Shown in pieces: positions 26,193 through 33,982 of a stretch of DNA of 64,000 bases (position 1 is its first letter; every line of letters starts with the position of its first letter). The position numbers and the translations under genes were made by a program. The stretch lies in assembly GCF_014196515.1 (NCBI RefSeq), contig NZ_JACIDV010000008.1, positions 124,001-188,000 of the forward strand. The letters are read 5' to 3'. A model generated the notes under the pieces. The model saw only the letters and a program-made list of their open reading frames with translations, was not told the DNA's origin and made no database searches. Origin of the DNA: Rhizobium skierniewicense. GTDB taxonomy: Bacteria; Pseudomonadota; Alphaproteobacteria; Rhizobiales; Rhizobiaceae.

Positions 26193-27503
26193 GTGCTGAC
26201 AGACACAGCGATCAAAAAAGCAAAAGCCAGAGATAAAGCTTACAAGCTTGCAGACACCAATGGCCTACATCTCTTTGTCGCCACATCCGGGTCAAAGAGC
26301 TGGCGGTATCGCTACTACTTCGCTGACAAGGAAAAGCTTCTAGTCCTAGGCTCATATCCCGACGTGTCTCTCGTGGACGCGCGACGACTCAGGGATGACG
26401 CCCGCAAGCTCTTGAAGGATGGGAAAGACCCATCCGCGCTGAAGAAGCTCGAGAAAGTCATTGGTCGAAAGCAGGCCGGCGAAACGTTCCAGGCGCTGGC
26501 CGAGGAATGGCATGAACACACCAAACCGACTTGGACCGATCGGCACGCCGCAGAGGTGTTGACGACGCTCAAAAGAGACGTCTTTCCTCTGTTGGGTGAC
26601 CTGCCTATCAGAAGCATAGATGCCCCTACGATTTTAGGGGTTTTACGGCTTGTTGAAAAGCGTGGCGCTGTGGAAACAGCAAAGCGCCTCCGGCAGCGGA
26701 TTTCCGCTGTCTTCGTTTATGCAATCTCGTCCGGTCGCGCCGACACCGATCCTTCGGCAGTTGTCGAAGGCGCGCTCGCCCCGCTCGAGAAAGGGCGGCA
26801 ACCATCGATCATCACTCTGCAGGGCGTGAGGCAGATCCTAGCGGACGTTAACAACACCCCTGGGCGAGGTTACAACAAGCTGGCAATTCGTCTGCTGGCG
26901 TTGACGGCAGTTCGACCAGGTGTTCTTGCTGAAACTCCATGGAGCGAATTTGACGAGCTCGACCCGGAGAACCCCGTCTGGATAATCCCCGCGGCTCGGA
27001 TGAAATTGAAGAAGCGCCTCAAGAATGAGGAGGCTTACGACCATCACGTTCCCCTGTGTACGCAGGCGATGGAACTGATCGACGTCCTCAGGCGCGTGAA
27101 CGGCAGGTTTCCCTTCGTCTTTCCAAACCTCAGGAAGCCACGACAGCCAATGTCCACCAACACCATGGGGTACATGCTGAACCGGGCGGGCTATCACTCC
27201 CGGCACGTTCCTCATGGCTTCCGGGCCTCATTTTCATCGATCATGAATGAAAGGCTCCCGCAGGAATCGAAGATCATTGATCTCATGCTTGCTCACAAAC
27301 CGAAAGATGCAGTCGAAGGCGCATATAACCGTGCACAGCACGCCCAGCGGAGACGTGAAATCGCTCAAGAGTATGCGGACCTTATTTTGACCGGAGCTCC
27401 GTCAGCGGCTCAACTTCTTATGGGACCGATCAGGGTAGTAAACAGCAAACTGGAAACGGGGGCTCGGGTCACAAAGCTGAAAAAGGCGAAGCGCGTCGCC
27501 TAA
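26193..27503 (+). CDS. int: tyrosine-recombinase integrase (DUF4102/P4 type)
   Basis: 436 residues. An N-terminal arm-binding domain (LTDTAIKKAKARDKAYKLADTNGLHL) is followed by a core-binding domain (about 95-180) and a catalytic domain with Arg in TAVRPGVL, HGFRASF (HxxR) and the Tyr in EGAYNRA. It cuts and joins attP and attB. The start is GTG 26193. It lies next to tRNA-Ser and points away from it, the usual P4-type arrangement. Confidence 0.93.
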   Translation: MLTDTAIKKAKARDKAYKLADTNGLHLFVATSGSKSWRYRYYFADKEKLLVLGSYPDVSLVDARRLRDDARKLLKDGKDPSALKKLEKVIGRKQAGETFQALAEEWHEHTKPTWTDRHAAEVLTTLKRDVFPLLGDLPIRSIDAPTILGVLRLVEKRGAVETAKRLRQRISAVFVYAISSGRADTDPSAVVEGALAPLEKGRQPSIITLQGVRQILADVNNTPGRGYNKLAIRLLALTAVRPGVLAETPWSEFDELDPENPVWIIPAARMKLKKRLKNEEAYDHHVPLCTQAMELIDVLRRVNGRFPFVFPNLRKPRQPMSTNTMGYMLNRAGYHSRHVPHGFRASFSSIMNERLPQESKIIDLMLAHKPKDAVEGAYNRAQHAQRRREIAQEYADLILTGAPSAAQLLMGPIRVVNSKLETGARVTKLKKAKRVA

Positions 27504-27596
27504 AGGTGCAGGCATAGCAACCATGCGACCAATATGATGCTTGCCACAGCGACGACTTTACCTTGCGGCTTGGCAGCCTCTTTGATGTTTCGTGCT

Positions 27597-27929
27597 CTAG
27601 GTCGCATCATGCCGGCTTCTCCCGATCTCCGCGTGGCGGAGGCGAAACGCCTTCAGGATAATCTCAACGATGATGATCCCGCCGATTCCGACTATAAACC
27701 CGCCCACGCTTGCAGATTGCTCTTCAGGTACGCTCAGTTTACCAAATGCCCACTGGAAGAAGATGGTTCCCAACGGACTAAGGTAATAGGCCGCAACGCC
27801 ACCGACGAAAAACTTGCGAAGACTGGCCCACGGACCAGTCCACTCCATCGCAACGGAAACGGCAGATCCGGCAATACCAGCGAGGGCGACCTTTCCCTCG
27901 TTCGAACTAAGCCATTCCCAAAAACTCAT
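27597..27929 (-). CDS. holin-like small membrane protein
   Basis: 110 residues from ATG 27929 with AGGAG 9 bases upstream. Three hydrophobic stretches (about 13-29, 38-60, 73-90) and a charged C-terminus (KAFRLRHAEIGRSRHD) fit a class I holin that would perforate the inner membrane at lysis. It is last in the endolysin-spanin cassette, 7 bases after the o-spanin stop. Assignment is by context and topology, not by sequence motif. Confidence 0.65.
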   Translation of the reverse strand: MSFWEWLSSNEGKVALAGIAGSAVSVAMEWTGPWASLRKFFVGGVAAYYLSPLGTIFFQWAFGKLSVPEEQSASVGGFIVGIGGIIIVEIILKAFRLRHAEIGRSRHDAT

Positions 27930-27936
27930 TTTCGCT

Positions 27937-28206
27937 TCACTCCTGCACGGCGCGGGTAGCAGCTCTCGCCCCACCGTTGCCATGCCTCGCGCACTCTTGG
28001 CGCGTCCAGACGCCGCCGGCGCATATGCCGACAACTGTCCTGTCAATCTTTCGCTGGTCCGCAGGGGTGGCCCCGCGGGCGCCGATCAAATCAGTTCCGA
28101 CCACGCGGCGCAGGCCCGAGACATTTCCCGGCCCCGAAATCCCACATCCCGCTAGCGCAATCGTCAAACCGATCACGAGCGCCGTCCGCACCATTCCCAG
28201 CCGCAT
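27937..28206 (-). CDS. o-spanin-like lipoprotein (Rz1 role)
   Basis: 89 residues. Signal sequence with lipobox LAGC (Cys21), so predicted to be lipidated in the outer membrane. The gene overlaps the 3' part of the i-spanin gene by 116 bases in another frame, the architecture typical of Rz/Rz1 pairs. The C-terminal part (DQRKIDRTVVGICAGGVWTR) recurs in rhizobial prophages. It joins inner and outer membranes with the i-spanin for the last step of lysis. Confidence 0.7.
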   Translation of the reverse strand: MRLGMVRTALVIGLTIALAGCGISGPGNVSGLRRVVGTDLIGARGATPADQRKIDRTVVGICAGGVWTRQECARHGNGGARAATRAVQE

Positions 28207-28330
28207 TGTTTTGCCTTTCCGTTTTGACTATCGCGCGTTCTGTCGCGTTACGGTCGATCATGATGACGGCGGCGGTGACAAAACTTGCCGCCGCCAATCC
28301 TAAAAGGAGGTAGACGCCGACGCGTGTCAT
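28091..28330 (-). CDS. i-spanin-like small protein (Rz role)
   Basis: 79 residues: an N-terminal membrane helix (VYLLLGLAAASFVTAAVIM), a short helical charged stretch and a C-terminal Cys-containing tail (DDCASGMWDFGAGKC). Its ATG overlaps the endolysin stop (TGATG). It is much shorter than lambda Rz (153 residues), so it could not span the periplasm alone and must rely on the o-spanin. Call made from position and overlap. Confidence 0.65.
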   Translation of the reverse strand: MTRVGVYLLLGLAAASFVTAAVIMIDRNATERAIVKTERQNNAAGNGADGARDRFDDCASGMWDFGAGKCLGPAPRGRN

Positions 28331-29265
28331 CAGACAGCAACCTCGCGGCCAAAGAGCGTGTTGATCCGTCGGGCGATCACGTCACGCTTGCGGTAAGCAA
28401 TGACGCCAAGAACGGAGATAGCGACGAAGATAGCGATCCAGCCCCAAGGGAGACCCATTGACCAGGCAGCAGCGCCAGACCCGAGAAGAGAGCTCGCGCC
28501 GCCTTGCACCGCTTCCTTGGTTGCAACAGCGTCGCGGCGGAGCTGGGCGAGCGTAGCCGAGCCGATCACGCCGTCTGCGACAAGGTGCGGGTGGGCGGAC
28601 TGGTAGGCTTTCACGGCGGCAGCGGTTTTCTCACCCATCCAGCCATCAATAGCGCCGGGATTGAAGCCCTTCGCAGAAAGAATGGTTTGAGCTTCCTTCA
28701 CCACGTCGTCGGGACGCTTCGGAGCGGCATCAATGGCGACGCGAGGCACGCCCTCGCCGACACCGGTGTAGATGCCCAGTTCGAACAATAACGCCTCTTC
28801 CTTCCGGCGACGGACAAGACCAGCCAGTTTCTTCCCCTTGGCCGTGTTATAGTGGCTGCCAAGGTAATCGGCTGCGGCTTTGGTTTTTCCCGCGCGCCAC
28901 AGCTTCGCCCATTCCCAATCCATCGCGCCCGTGCCGAGATTGAAAATTGCTGAGACAGACGCGTCCAGTTCGTGCTGCTTACGGTTCGTTGGGGAATTGT
29001 TGACCGCAGCGGGTTCAAACTCACTGGCGAGAACAGCGGCGAAAATCGTATCGGACTGCTCTGCGGTGATTTTTGTCTTACCAGGCACCAGCTTTGTGAT
29101 GCCGATTTTTGCAAGTTCACGCCGTACCGACGGACTGCCCATCGTGAACCCAGTTCCGATTGTTGGTACGCGGACTGGATCCAAATAGCATGTCAGCGGG
29201 TTACCTTCGTGACCACGCGTGAAAGCCCTGCCTTTTGGCGATGTTGAAGTGATTGACGGTGTCAT
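28330..29265 (-). CDS. phage endolysin: GH24-like lysozyme with PG-binding and C-terminal TM
   Basis: 311 residues from ATG 29265, with CGGAG upstream. The first 160 residues resemble phage lysozymes of the lambda-like/GH24 group (HEGNPLTCYLDP, IGTGFT, SAIFNLGTGAMDW). A peptidoglycan-binding domain follows (about 195-255, LSAKGFNPGAIDGWMGEKTA). A C-terminal membrane helix (GWIAIFVAISVLGVIAY, about 278-294) is unusual in position. It hydrolyses the cell wall at lysis. The gene is divergent from the capsid gene and its start codon lies in the hairpin described at 29263-29300. Confidence 0.82.
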   Translation of the reverse strand: MTPSITSTSPKGRAFTRGHEGNPLTCYLDPVRVPTIGTGFTMGSPSVRRELAKIGITKLVPGKTKITAEQSDTIFAAVLASEFEPAAVNNSPTNRKQHELDASVSAIFNLGTGAMDWEWAKLWRAGKTKAAADYLGSHYNTAKGKKLAGLVRRRKEEALLFELGIYTGVGEGVPRVAIDAAPKRPDDVVKEAQTILSAKGFNPGAIDGWMGEKTAAAVKAYQSAHPHLVADGVIGSATLAQLRRDAVATKEAVQGGASSLLGSGAAAWSMGLPWGWIAIFVAISVLGVIAYRKRDVIARRINTLFGREVAV

Positions 29266-29300
29266 GAGTGCGCTCCGAAACAAGGGCAGCACTCATGCGC
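29263..29300 (-). promoter_or_regulatory. conserved element and start-codon hairpin of the endolysin gene
   Basis: Read on the minus strand, GCGCATGAGTGC (29300-29289) is followed 17 bases later by GCACTCATG (29271-29263), an exact 9-bp complement of CATGAGTGC. The ATG of the endolysin gene is in the 3' arm, and CGGAG is in the loop. It is one of four such sites in the prophage. Confidence 0.7.
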
Positions 29301-29371
29301 TATCGATGTCCTTCAATATCACGCGTCACGTGTTGCAACAATCCAGCATTTCCAGTAATTAGAAAGGGAAT

Positions 29372-29415
29372 GCGCATGAGTGCTGATCCACCTTAACCGG
29401 AGACATGCACTCATG
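29372..29415 (+). promoter_or_regulatory. conserved element and start-codon hairpin of the capsid gene
   Basis: GCGCATGAGTGC (29372-29383) and GCACTCATG (29407-29415) can form a 9-bp perfect stem with a 23-base loop. GGAG is in the loop and the capsid ATG (29413) in the 3' arm. It is a mirror of the endolysin site across the 71-base divergent spacer, but the loops are not alike, so this is not a recent copy. Confidence 0.75.
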
Positions 29416-30516
29416 ACCAAGACCGTGGTTGCCTTTGGCGATCCGAAAGCCCAGAAGAAGTGGTCTGGCGGGCTTTTCATTGACATTACCAAGAAGAGCT
29501 ATTTCGACCGCAAATTCATCGGCACCTCCGACGAATACGCGATCCAGCGCCTTACCGATCTGGAATCGGAAGCGGGCGACACGATCACGTACGACCTGTC
29601 GGTTCAGCTTCGCAACAAGCCCACCTATGGCGACGCTCGCCTCGAGGGCAAAGAAGAAAGCCTTCGCTTCGCCAGCGATCAGCTGAAGATCGACCAGATG
29701 CGCCACGGCGTGTCTGCTGGCGGCAAGATGAGCCGTAAGCGCACCGCACACAACATGCGCCAGATCGGCAAGAACCGTCTCTCCGATTACTGGTCCAAGT
29801 TCAACGACCAGATGGTTTTCATCTACCTGTCCGGTTCGCGTGGCATCAATGAGGACTTCATCGAAACCGTCGAATGGACCGGCCATGCCGAAAACCCAAT
29901 CGAAGCGCCCGACAACGACCACATCCTCTATGGCGGCGACGCGAACTCCAAGGCGACTATTGATGCGACGGACATCATGTCCCGCTCGCTGATCGAGCGC
30001 GCTCAGGTCAAGGCACGCATGATGTCTGCCAAAGACCCCAAGAACGCGAACATGATGCCGATCCAGATCAATGGTGAAGCCCACTACGTCATGGTCATGA
30101 GCCCTTATCAGGAACACGATCTGCGCACCAACGATGCTGGCGGCTGGCTCGAGATCCAGAAAGCCGCGGCAACGGCGGAAGGCAAGGCAAACCCAATCTT
30201 CAAGGGTGGCCTCGGCATGATCAACAACACCGTACTTCACAGCCACGAGTGGGCGATCCGCTTCAAGGATTACGGTGCAGATCAAAACGTCCAGGCGGGC
30301 CGCGCCTTGTTCATGGGCCGACAGGCTGGCGTTATCGCGTTCGGCTCAGCAGGCGGCTTCCGCTACACATGGACCGAAGAAACCAAGGATCACGGCAATG
30401 AGCCGGTTGTTGCGTCTGGCGTCATCGCTGGCGTGAAGAAGACACGGTTCAATGGTCGCGATTACGGTGTGATCTCTGTCGACACCGCCGCGAAAGACCC
30501 GAACAACGCAGCATAA
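29413..30516 (+). CDS. major capsid protein, N4-gp56 family
   Basis: 367 residues. The pattern of the N4-gp56 capsid family is visible: an early WSGGLFIDITKKSYFD segment, EAGDTITYDLSVQLRNKP, a central KNRLSDYWSKFNDQMVF and the C-terminal strand FGSAGGFRYTWTEE. ATG 29413 is used, with GGAG 10 bases upstream. It is the first and probably most abundantly expressed gene of the plus arm. Unusually, it is far from portal and scaffold and on the opposite strand. Confidence 0.88.
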   Translation: MTKTVVAFGDPKAQKKWSGGLFIDITKKSYFDRKFIGTSDEYAIQRLTDLESEAGDTITYDLSVQLRNKPTYGDARLEGKEESLRFASDQLKIDQMRHGVSAGGKMSRKRTAHNMRQIGKNRLSDYWSKFNDQMVFIYLSGSRGINEDFIETVEWTGHAENPIEAPDNDHILYGGDANSKATIDATDIMSRSLIERAQVKARMMSAKDPKNANMMPIQINGEAHYVMVMSPYQEHDLRTNDAGGWLEIQKAAATAEGKANPIFKGGLGMINNTVLHSHEWAIRFKDYGADQNVQAGRALFMGRQAGVIAFGSAGGFRYTWTEETKDHGNEPVVASGVIAGVKKTRFNGRDYGVISVDTAAKDPNNAA

Positions 30517-30521
30517 GGGCA

Positions 30522-30541
30522 AGCCCGGCTAAGTCCGGGCT
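30522..30541 (+). terminator. hairpin after the capsid gene
   Basis: AGCCCGG (30522-30528) and CCGGGCT (30535-30541) make a 7-bp stem with a 6-base loop. A T-run is lacking (AACCTCCC follows), so this may be a weak or processing hairpin, not a full terminator. Confidence 0.4.
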
Positions 30542-30594
30542 AACCTCCCTCTTCAGCGGTCTACGCGACCATCCAATGTCAAAGGACTTTCGAT

Positions 30595-31056
30595 ATGGCG
30601 CTCATTCAGAGCAAATACGCCAAGGGCACCGAAGCCCTGTCTTACCCCTCCAACGCCGGTGAAGCTGTCGCTATTCGCTTCTCCCACCAAGTGGCAAACG
30701 CTCCTGCTGCCGGTGACATTCTCGAGCTGGCTTGCATCCCATCGAATTGCCGCGTCGTAGACATCGTTCTCGACTCGGACGATCTGGACACAAACGGCGC
30801 ACCCACGATGTTGCTTGACGTGGGCATCATGAGTGGCGGGTTCAGCGATGAAAACCCTGCCCGCACATGCGGTGCGGAGTTCTTCTCCGGCGCAAACGCA
30901 GCTCAGACCGGTGCAGTGGCTCGCCCGACGCTCAAGTCGGCCTACCGCACCACGCCTTCCAACATCGATCGCTCCATCGGTATCAAGTTTACCACGGCAG
31001 CGGCCACCTTCGCGGCGGGTCAGATCGGGCTGACAGTTTTTCTGTCCACCGAGTAA
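30595..31056 (+). CDS. phage head structural protein, decoration-like
   Basis: 153 residues, predicted all-beta with Gly/Ala-rich turns (TLKSAYRTTP, GQIGLTVFLS). It has AAGGA upstream of ATG 30595. It lies directly after the capsid gene and before a terminator, the place where head-decoration or capsid-fibre genes usually sit. No clear family is recognised; structural role from context. Confidence 0.6.
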   Translation: MALIQSKYAKGTEALSYPSNAGEAVAIRFSHQVANAPAAGDILELACIPSNCRVVDIVLDSDDLDTNGAPTMLLDVGIMSGGFSDENPARTCGAEFFSGANAAQTGAVARPTLKSAYRTTPSNIDRSIGIKFTTAAATFAAGQIGLTVFLSTE

Positions 31057-31079
31057 CCCTCCGGGCCGCGTGACACATG

Positions 31080-31103
31080 AGGGGGCGGCAAGCCCCCTTT
31101 TCT
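31080..31103 (+). terminator. intrinsic terminator after the capsid/decoration genes
   Basis: AGGGGGC-GGCAA-GCCCCCT followed by TTTCTTT: a 7-bp GC stem, 5-base loop and T-rich tail. It is inside the plus arm, so partial read-through would give much more capsid than downstream adaptor and tail mRNA. Confidence 0.75.
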
Positions 31104-31118
31104 TTAAAGGAGTGGGCA

Positions 31119-31445
31119 ATGAAAACTCTAATCGAATGCAAGACCGGCCACACGATCCAGACACTCGGCGGTGTCTCCTACAGCTTTGATCGCGATGAAC
31201 ACGGGCGTTTTGTCAACGAGGTCGCGAGCGTACTCCATCGGTCGCTGTTTCTGAACGTGGATGTGTATCAGGAAGTGCCGCTTACGCCTGAGGCGGATGA
31301 TGATCAGGAAATCCCTGCGTTCCTGAACGGTGGTATCGACCCTGTCGAACCTGAGCCTGAGCCTGAGCCTGAGCCTAGTGATACAGCGGCCCAAGAGCCG
31401 GTCAAGCCAAAAACGACAACCAAGAAAACTGCTTCCAAGGCTTAA
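31119..31445 (+). CDS. hypothetical phage protein with Glu-Pro repeat
   Basis: 108 residues from ATG 31119, with AAAGGAG 7 bases upstream. An N-terminal beta-rich part (residues 1-55) is followed by an acidic tail containing EPEPEPEPEP, encoded by 4.5 tandem copies of CCTGAG (31350-31376), and a Lys/Thr-rich end. The repeat unit is 6 bp, so slippage would change length without shifting frame. Function unknown; position fits a head completion protein. Confidence 0.6.
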   Translation: MKTLIECKTGHTIQTLGGVSYSFDRDEHGRFVNEVASVLHRSLFLNVDVYQEVPLTPEADDDQEIPAFLNGGIDPVEPEPEPEPEPSDTAAQEPVKPKTTTKKTASKA

Positions 31446-31448
31446 CGC

Positions 31449-32153
31449 ATGCCCAAGGCGAATGACATTCTGCGGAGAACCAGCGTCCTTCTTATCGACG
31501 ATGAGCACGCTCGCTGGCCTCTCACGGAACTCGCCGACTGGCTCAACGAGGCGGTGAAAGCCATTGTTCTGGCGAAGCCTTCCGCCTCCTCCCGTACTTT
31601 GCCCCTCCCGCTTGCCAAAGGCACCTATCAGGAATTACCCGCGATGCTCGATGGTGTGACACCGCTCCAGCTGCTCGGCGTGAACCGCAATCTTGTCGGC
31701 GATGGATCAACCCGTATCGGTGGCCGCGCCATCCGCACCGCCGCTCGAGGGCTTCTGGACGCGCAGGAACCGAACTGGCACGATCCGGCATATGAGCCCT
31801 TCCGCAAGGAAGTTCGCCAAGTCGTCTTTGACGAGAACCTGCCGCTAGAGTTTTATGCGTATCCCGGCAATGACGGGAATGGCGTGGTCGAGGTAGCCCT
31901 ATCTTACCTACCCGCCCCGGCCCTTCCTCTGGCTGGTCAGGACGAAACCACATATGCGGCATGGGACGTTGAGATTGGCTTGCCTGAGCCCTACTCCGTC
32001 CCTCTGCTTGATTATGTGCTCTACAAGGCGTTCTCGAAAGACGATATCGCCGGAGACCCGACCAAAGCGATGTCGCACTATCAAACCTTCGCGGCAGCGG
32101 TTGGCATTAAGGTTCAGGCCGAATCGTCAGCCAATCCGAACAGGAGACGCTGA
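31449..32153 (+). CDS. phage adaptor protein, DUF6682-like
   Basis: 234 residues. The early part LTELADWLNEAVKAIVLAKP and the C-terminal VPLLDYVLYKAFSKDD, followed by KAMSHYQTFAAAVG, are typical of head-tail adaptor proteins in podoviruses with N4-like capsids. It would sit between portal and tail. The stop overlaps the next ATG (32153). Family name is from memory of the pattern and is moderately certain. Confidence 0.65.
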   Translation: MPKANDILRRTSVLLIDDEHARWPLTELADWLNEAVKAIVLAKPSASSRTLPLPLAKGTYQELPAMLDGVTPLQLLGVNRNLVGDGSTRIGGRAIRTAARGLLDAQEPNWHDPAYEPFRKEVRQVVFDENLPLEFYAYPGNDGNGVVEVALSYLPAPALPLAGQDETTYAAWDVEIGLPEPYSVPLLDYVLYKAFSKDDIAGDPTKAMSHYQTFAAAVGIKVQAESSANPNRRR

Positions 32154-32779
32154 TGCGCGATATCGATGATCTGCTCCCCGAGGTTTTAATCCACGCTCCC
32201 AACTGCTCTGATCCCATTGCGCGTCGGTACCTGCGCGAAGCAGCTCGCGATGTTTGCGACAAGGTGGATCTTTGGCGCGAACGCGATCACATCACGATCA
32301 GCGATGCTGAAGGTGAATGCCTGTCCACCATTTCAGACGCCGAGATTGTGAAGATTGAAGCCGCAGACTTGGATGGGGTGACGCTTACGCCCGAAACCCC
32401 GGAGTGGCTCGATGACAATTATCCCGGCTGGGACAAGCCGGACGACTCGGGCGCGACGTCGCGCTTCATAACCCAGATTAAGCCAGGCGCGATCCAAGTC
32501 GTTCCACCCAATACCGGCAAGCTATCGGTTCGGTTCATTCTCAAGCCATCCCGCAAAGCCACCACTCTCCCTGATTTTCTCATCGACAAATACGGCACCG
32601 AAATAGGCAAAGGCGCTGCGGCTCGCGTTCTGATGCTCCCGACGGATGACGGCGGACCTAACCCTCAAATGGGAACGGTACTGCAAAGCGAGTTCACCGC
32701 ATTTCTCGACAAACTGCCAATGAAAGTTGCCAAGGGCCAGCAAGGTGCACGTCCTCGCACAAAAGGGAGCTACTTTTAA
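32153..32779 (+). CDS. phage structural protein, probable second adaptor
   Basis: 208 residues, with its ATG overlapping the previous stop by one base. The helical N-terminus (PIARRYLREAARDVCDKVDLWRE) and the beta-rich middle resemble other head-to-tail connector proteins. No catalytic motif. Role from context only. Confidence 0.6.
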   Translation: MRDIDDLLPEVLIHAPNCSDPIARRYLREAARDVCDKVDLWRERDHITISDAEGECLSTISDAEIVKIEAADLDGVTLTPETPEWLDDNYPGWDKPDDSGATSRFITQIKPGAIQVVPPNTGKLSVRFILKPSRKATTLPDFLIDKYGTEIGKGAAARVLMLPTDDGGPNPQMGTVLQSEFTAFLDKLPMKVAKGQQGARPRTKGSYF

Positions 32780-33195
32780 TGCCTGCCAGCACTTATGCCG
32801 CCAACGCACTGCTGAACCTATTCCTGCGCGGCGTTGCGTTTGTCGCCCCTGCCCGCGTTTATATTTCGCTCCACACAGCAGATCCGGGCGTGGCTGGAAC
32901 GTCTGAGGTCACATTGGCCGCTTGGCCCGATTACGTGCGCCTCGATGCGGCTCAGGGTGGCGCTGTGGCGACCGGTTTCATGGCCGCGGCGACCAAAGCT
33001 ACTGAAAACCTGCTCGAGCTGCTGTACCCCGCTCACAATGGCGCTGCACCTATCACTATTACCCACTTCGCGATCTGGACCGCCGCCAACGGCGGGGAAA
33101 TGATCTTCCAAGGCGCGCTGACCGCGAACAAGACGCTCAACCCCACCGATGAGTGCATCATTCATGCCGGCGACCTTGATGTGACGGTGGCCTGA
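32779..33195 (+). CDS. phage tail-associated protein with LHTADPG motif
   Basis: 138 residues. The block VYISLHTADPGVAGTSEV and the ITITHFAIW segment occur in a broad family of small phage tail/baseplate beta proteins. It shares overlapping stop/start bases with both neighbours, so is tightly coupled in the operon. Exact role in the tail is unknown. Confidence 0.65.
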   Translation: MPASTYAANALLNLFLRGVAFVAPARVYISLHTADPGVAGTSEVTLAAWPDYVRLDAAQGGAVATGFMAAATKATENLLELLYPAHNGAAPITITHFAIWTAANGGEMIFQGALTANKTLNPTDECIIHAGDLDVTVA

Positions 33196-33707
33196 TGGAA
33201 AGTCGGGGATCGGTCAACGGATCTGAGATCAACGCGCTGCCCTTGAATGCGGGAACATTCCTCGTCGATTGCGCCGCTGTTGCGACCGTTTCGGTTGCTC
33301 CGTCGCTGTCTCTTATTCGTCGTCTCGTCTCAGTTGCCGCAGCGATCATCACGGTACCAGGTACTATGTTGCTGACGGCCCGACGCTCCGGCGCGGCACT
33401 CATGACCATCACCGTTTCCCCCAGCGCCAGAATGGCACGTCGTGCGACGTCTCGAATGGCGTCTCAGATTGGGGTAGCAGCAACGATGAAGCTGGTTCGC
33501 CGGGTGGCGCCAGTCAGTTCCACTGACGTCCGCATCGATGCGGCCGCGCTGCTGTCGTGGCGCTTCATCCGCCGCACCGATCAACAGCGCATCATGAGGC
33601 TGGAACGCGCACGCCATTCGCTTGTCTACCCCGAGAACCGTCGAATGACCGTGCCCGCTTCGAGAAACATGATGCAAGTACCGCGCTGCGCGGAGGTAAT
33701 GCCTTGA
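33195..33707 (+). CDS. hypothetical phage structural protein
   Basis: 170 residues, very rich in Arg, Ala, Val and Met in the middle, with an N-terminal GSVNGSEINALPLN that recurs in small rhizobial phage structural proteins. It overlaps the genes on both sides. No fold or function is recognised. Confidence 0.5.
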   Translation: MESRGSVNGSEINALPLNAGTFLVDCAAVATVSVAPSLSLIRRLVSVAAAIITVPGTMLLTARRSGAALMTITVSPSARMARRATSRMASQIGVAATMKLVRRVAPVSSTDVRIDAAALLSWRFIRRTDQQRIMRLERARHSLVYPENRRMTVPASRNMMQVPRCAEVMP

Positions 33708-33982
33708 GCGACGTCATGACCAAGCAACCCGCCGACGTGCTCGACTATGATGTCGATTTCGTCCGCTGGCTCCCTCCCGAGGACAGGATCATATCAGCGG
33801 TGAGCGTCATTGAGGGAGCGACAGCCCAAATTGATCGGACAGACTTTTCCGACACCGTCGCAAAGGTTTGGATTTCCGGCGGTGAAGATGGTGACAACGG
33901 CACCGTCGCTTTGACGATTGCCACGGTCGCGGGCCGCACCAAGCAATTCTGTTTCAATATCAAAATCAGGGAGTGCCGTTGA
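33704..33982 (+). CDS. phage fiber-tail adaptor-like protein
   Basis: 92 residues, starting at TTG 33704 with GGAGG 7 bases upstream; this start also gives a 4-base overlap with the previous gene. KQPADVLDYDVDF, then VWISGGEDGDNGTVALTIAT and AGRTKQFCFNIKI form the pattern of small beta-sandwich proteins placed just before tail fibres. It probably connects fibre to tail. Confidence 0.65.
   Translation: MSDVMTKQPADVLDYDVDFVRWLPPEDRIISAVSVIEGATAQIDRTDFSDTVAKVWISGGEDGDNGTVALTIATVAGRTKQFCFNIKIRECR

Noticed and set aside
27534-27959. Plus-strand open frame opposite the holin-like gene
   Set aside because: It is antisense to a gene with clear membrane topology and ribosome site, has no Shine-Dalgarno and shows no protein-like pattern.
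29359-30285. Long minus-strand frame opposite the capsid gene
   Set aside because: It is a GC-driven mirror of the capsid coding sequence, which has the family pattern and a ribosome site.
31350-31376. Tandem CCTGAG repeat as a phase-variation switch
   Set aside because: The unit is 6 bp, so copy changes keep the frame; at most it varies the length of an acidic tail.
33396-33408. Another copy of GCACTCATGACC
   Set aside because: It lies inside a coding gene, lacks the GCGC part and has no complementary arm nearby; a 9-base match is expected by chance in a window this size.
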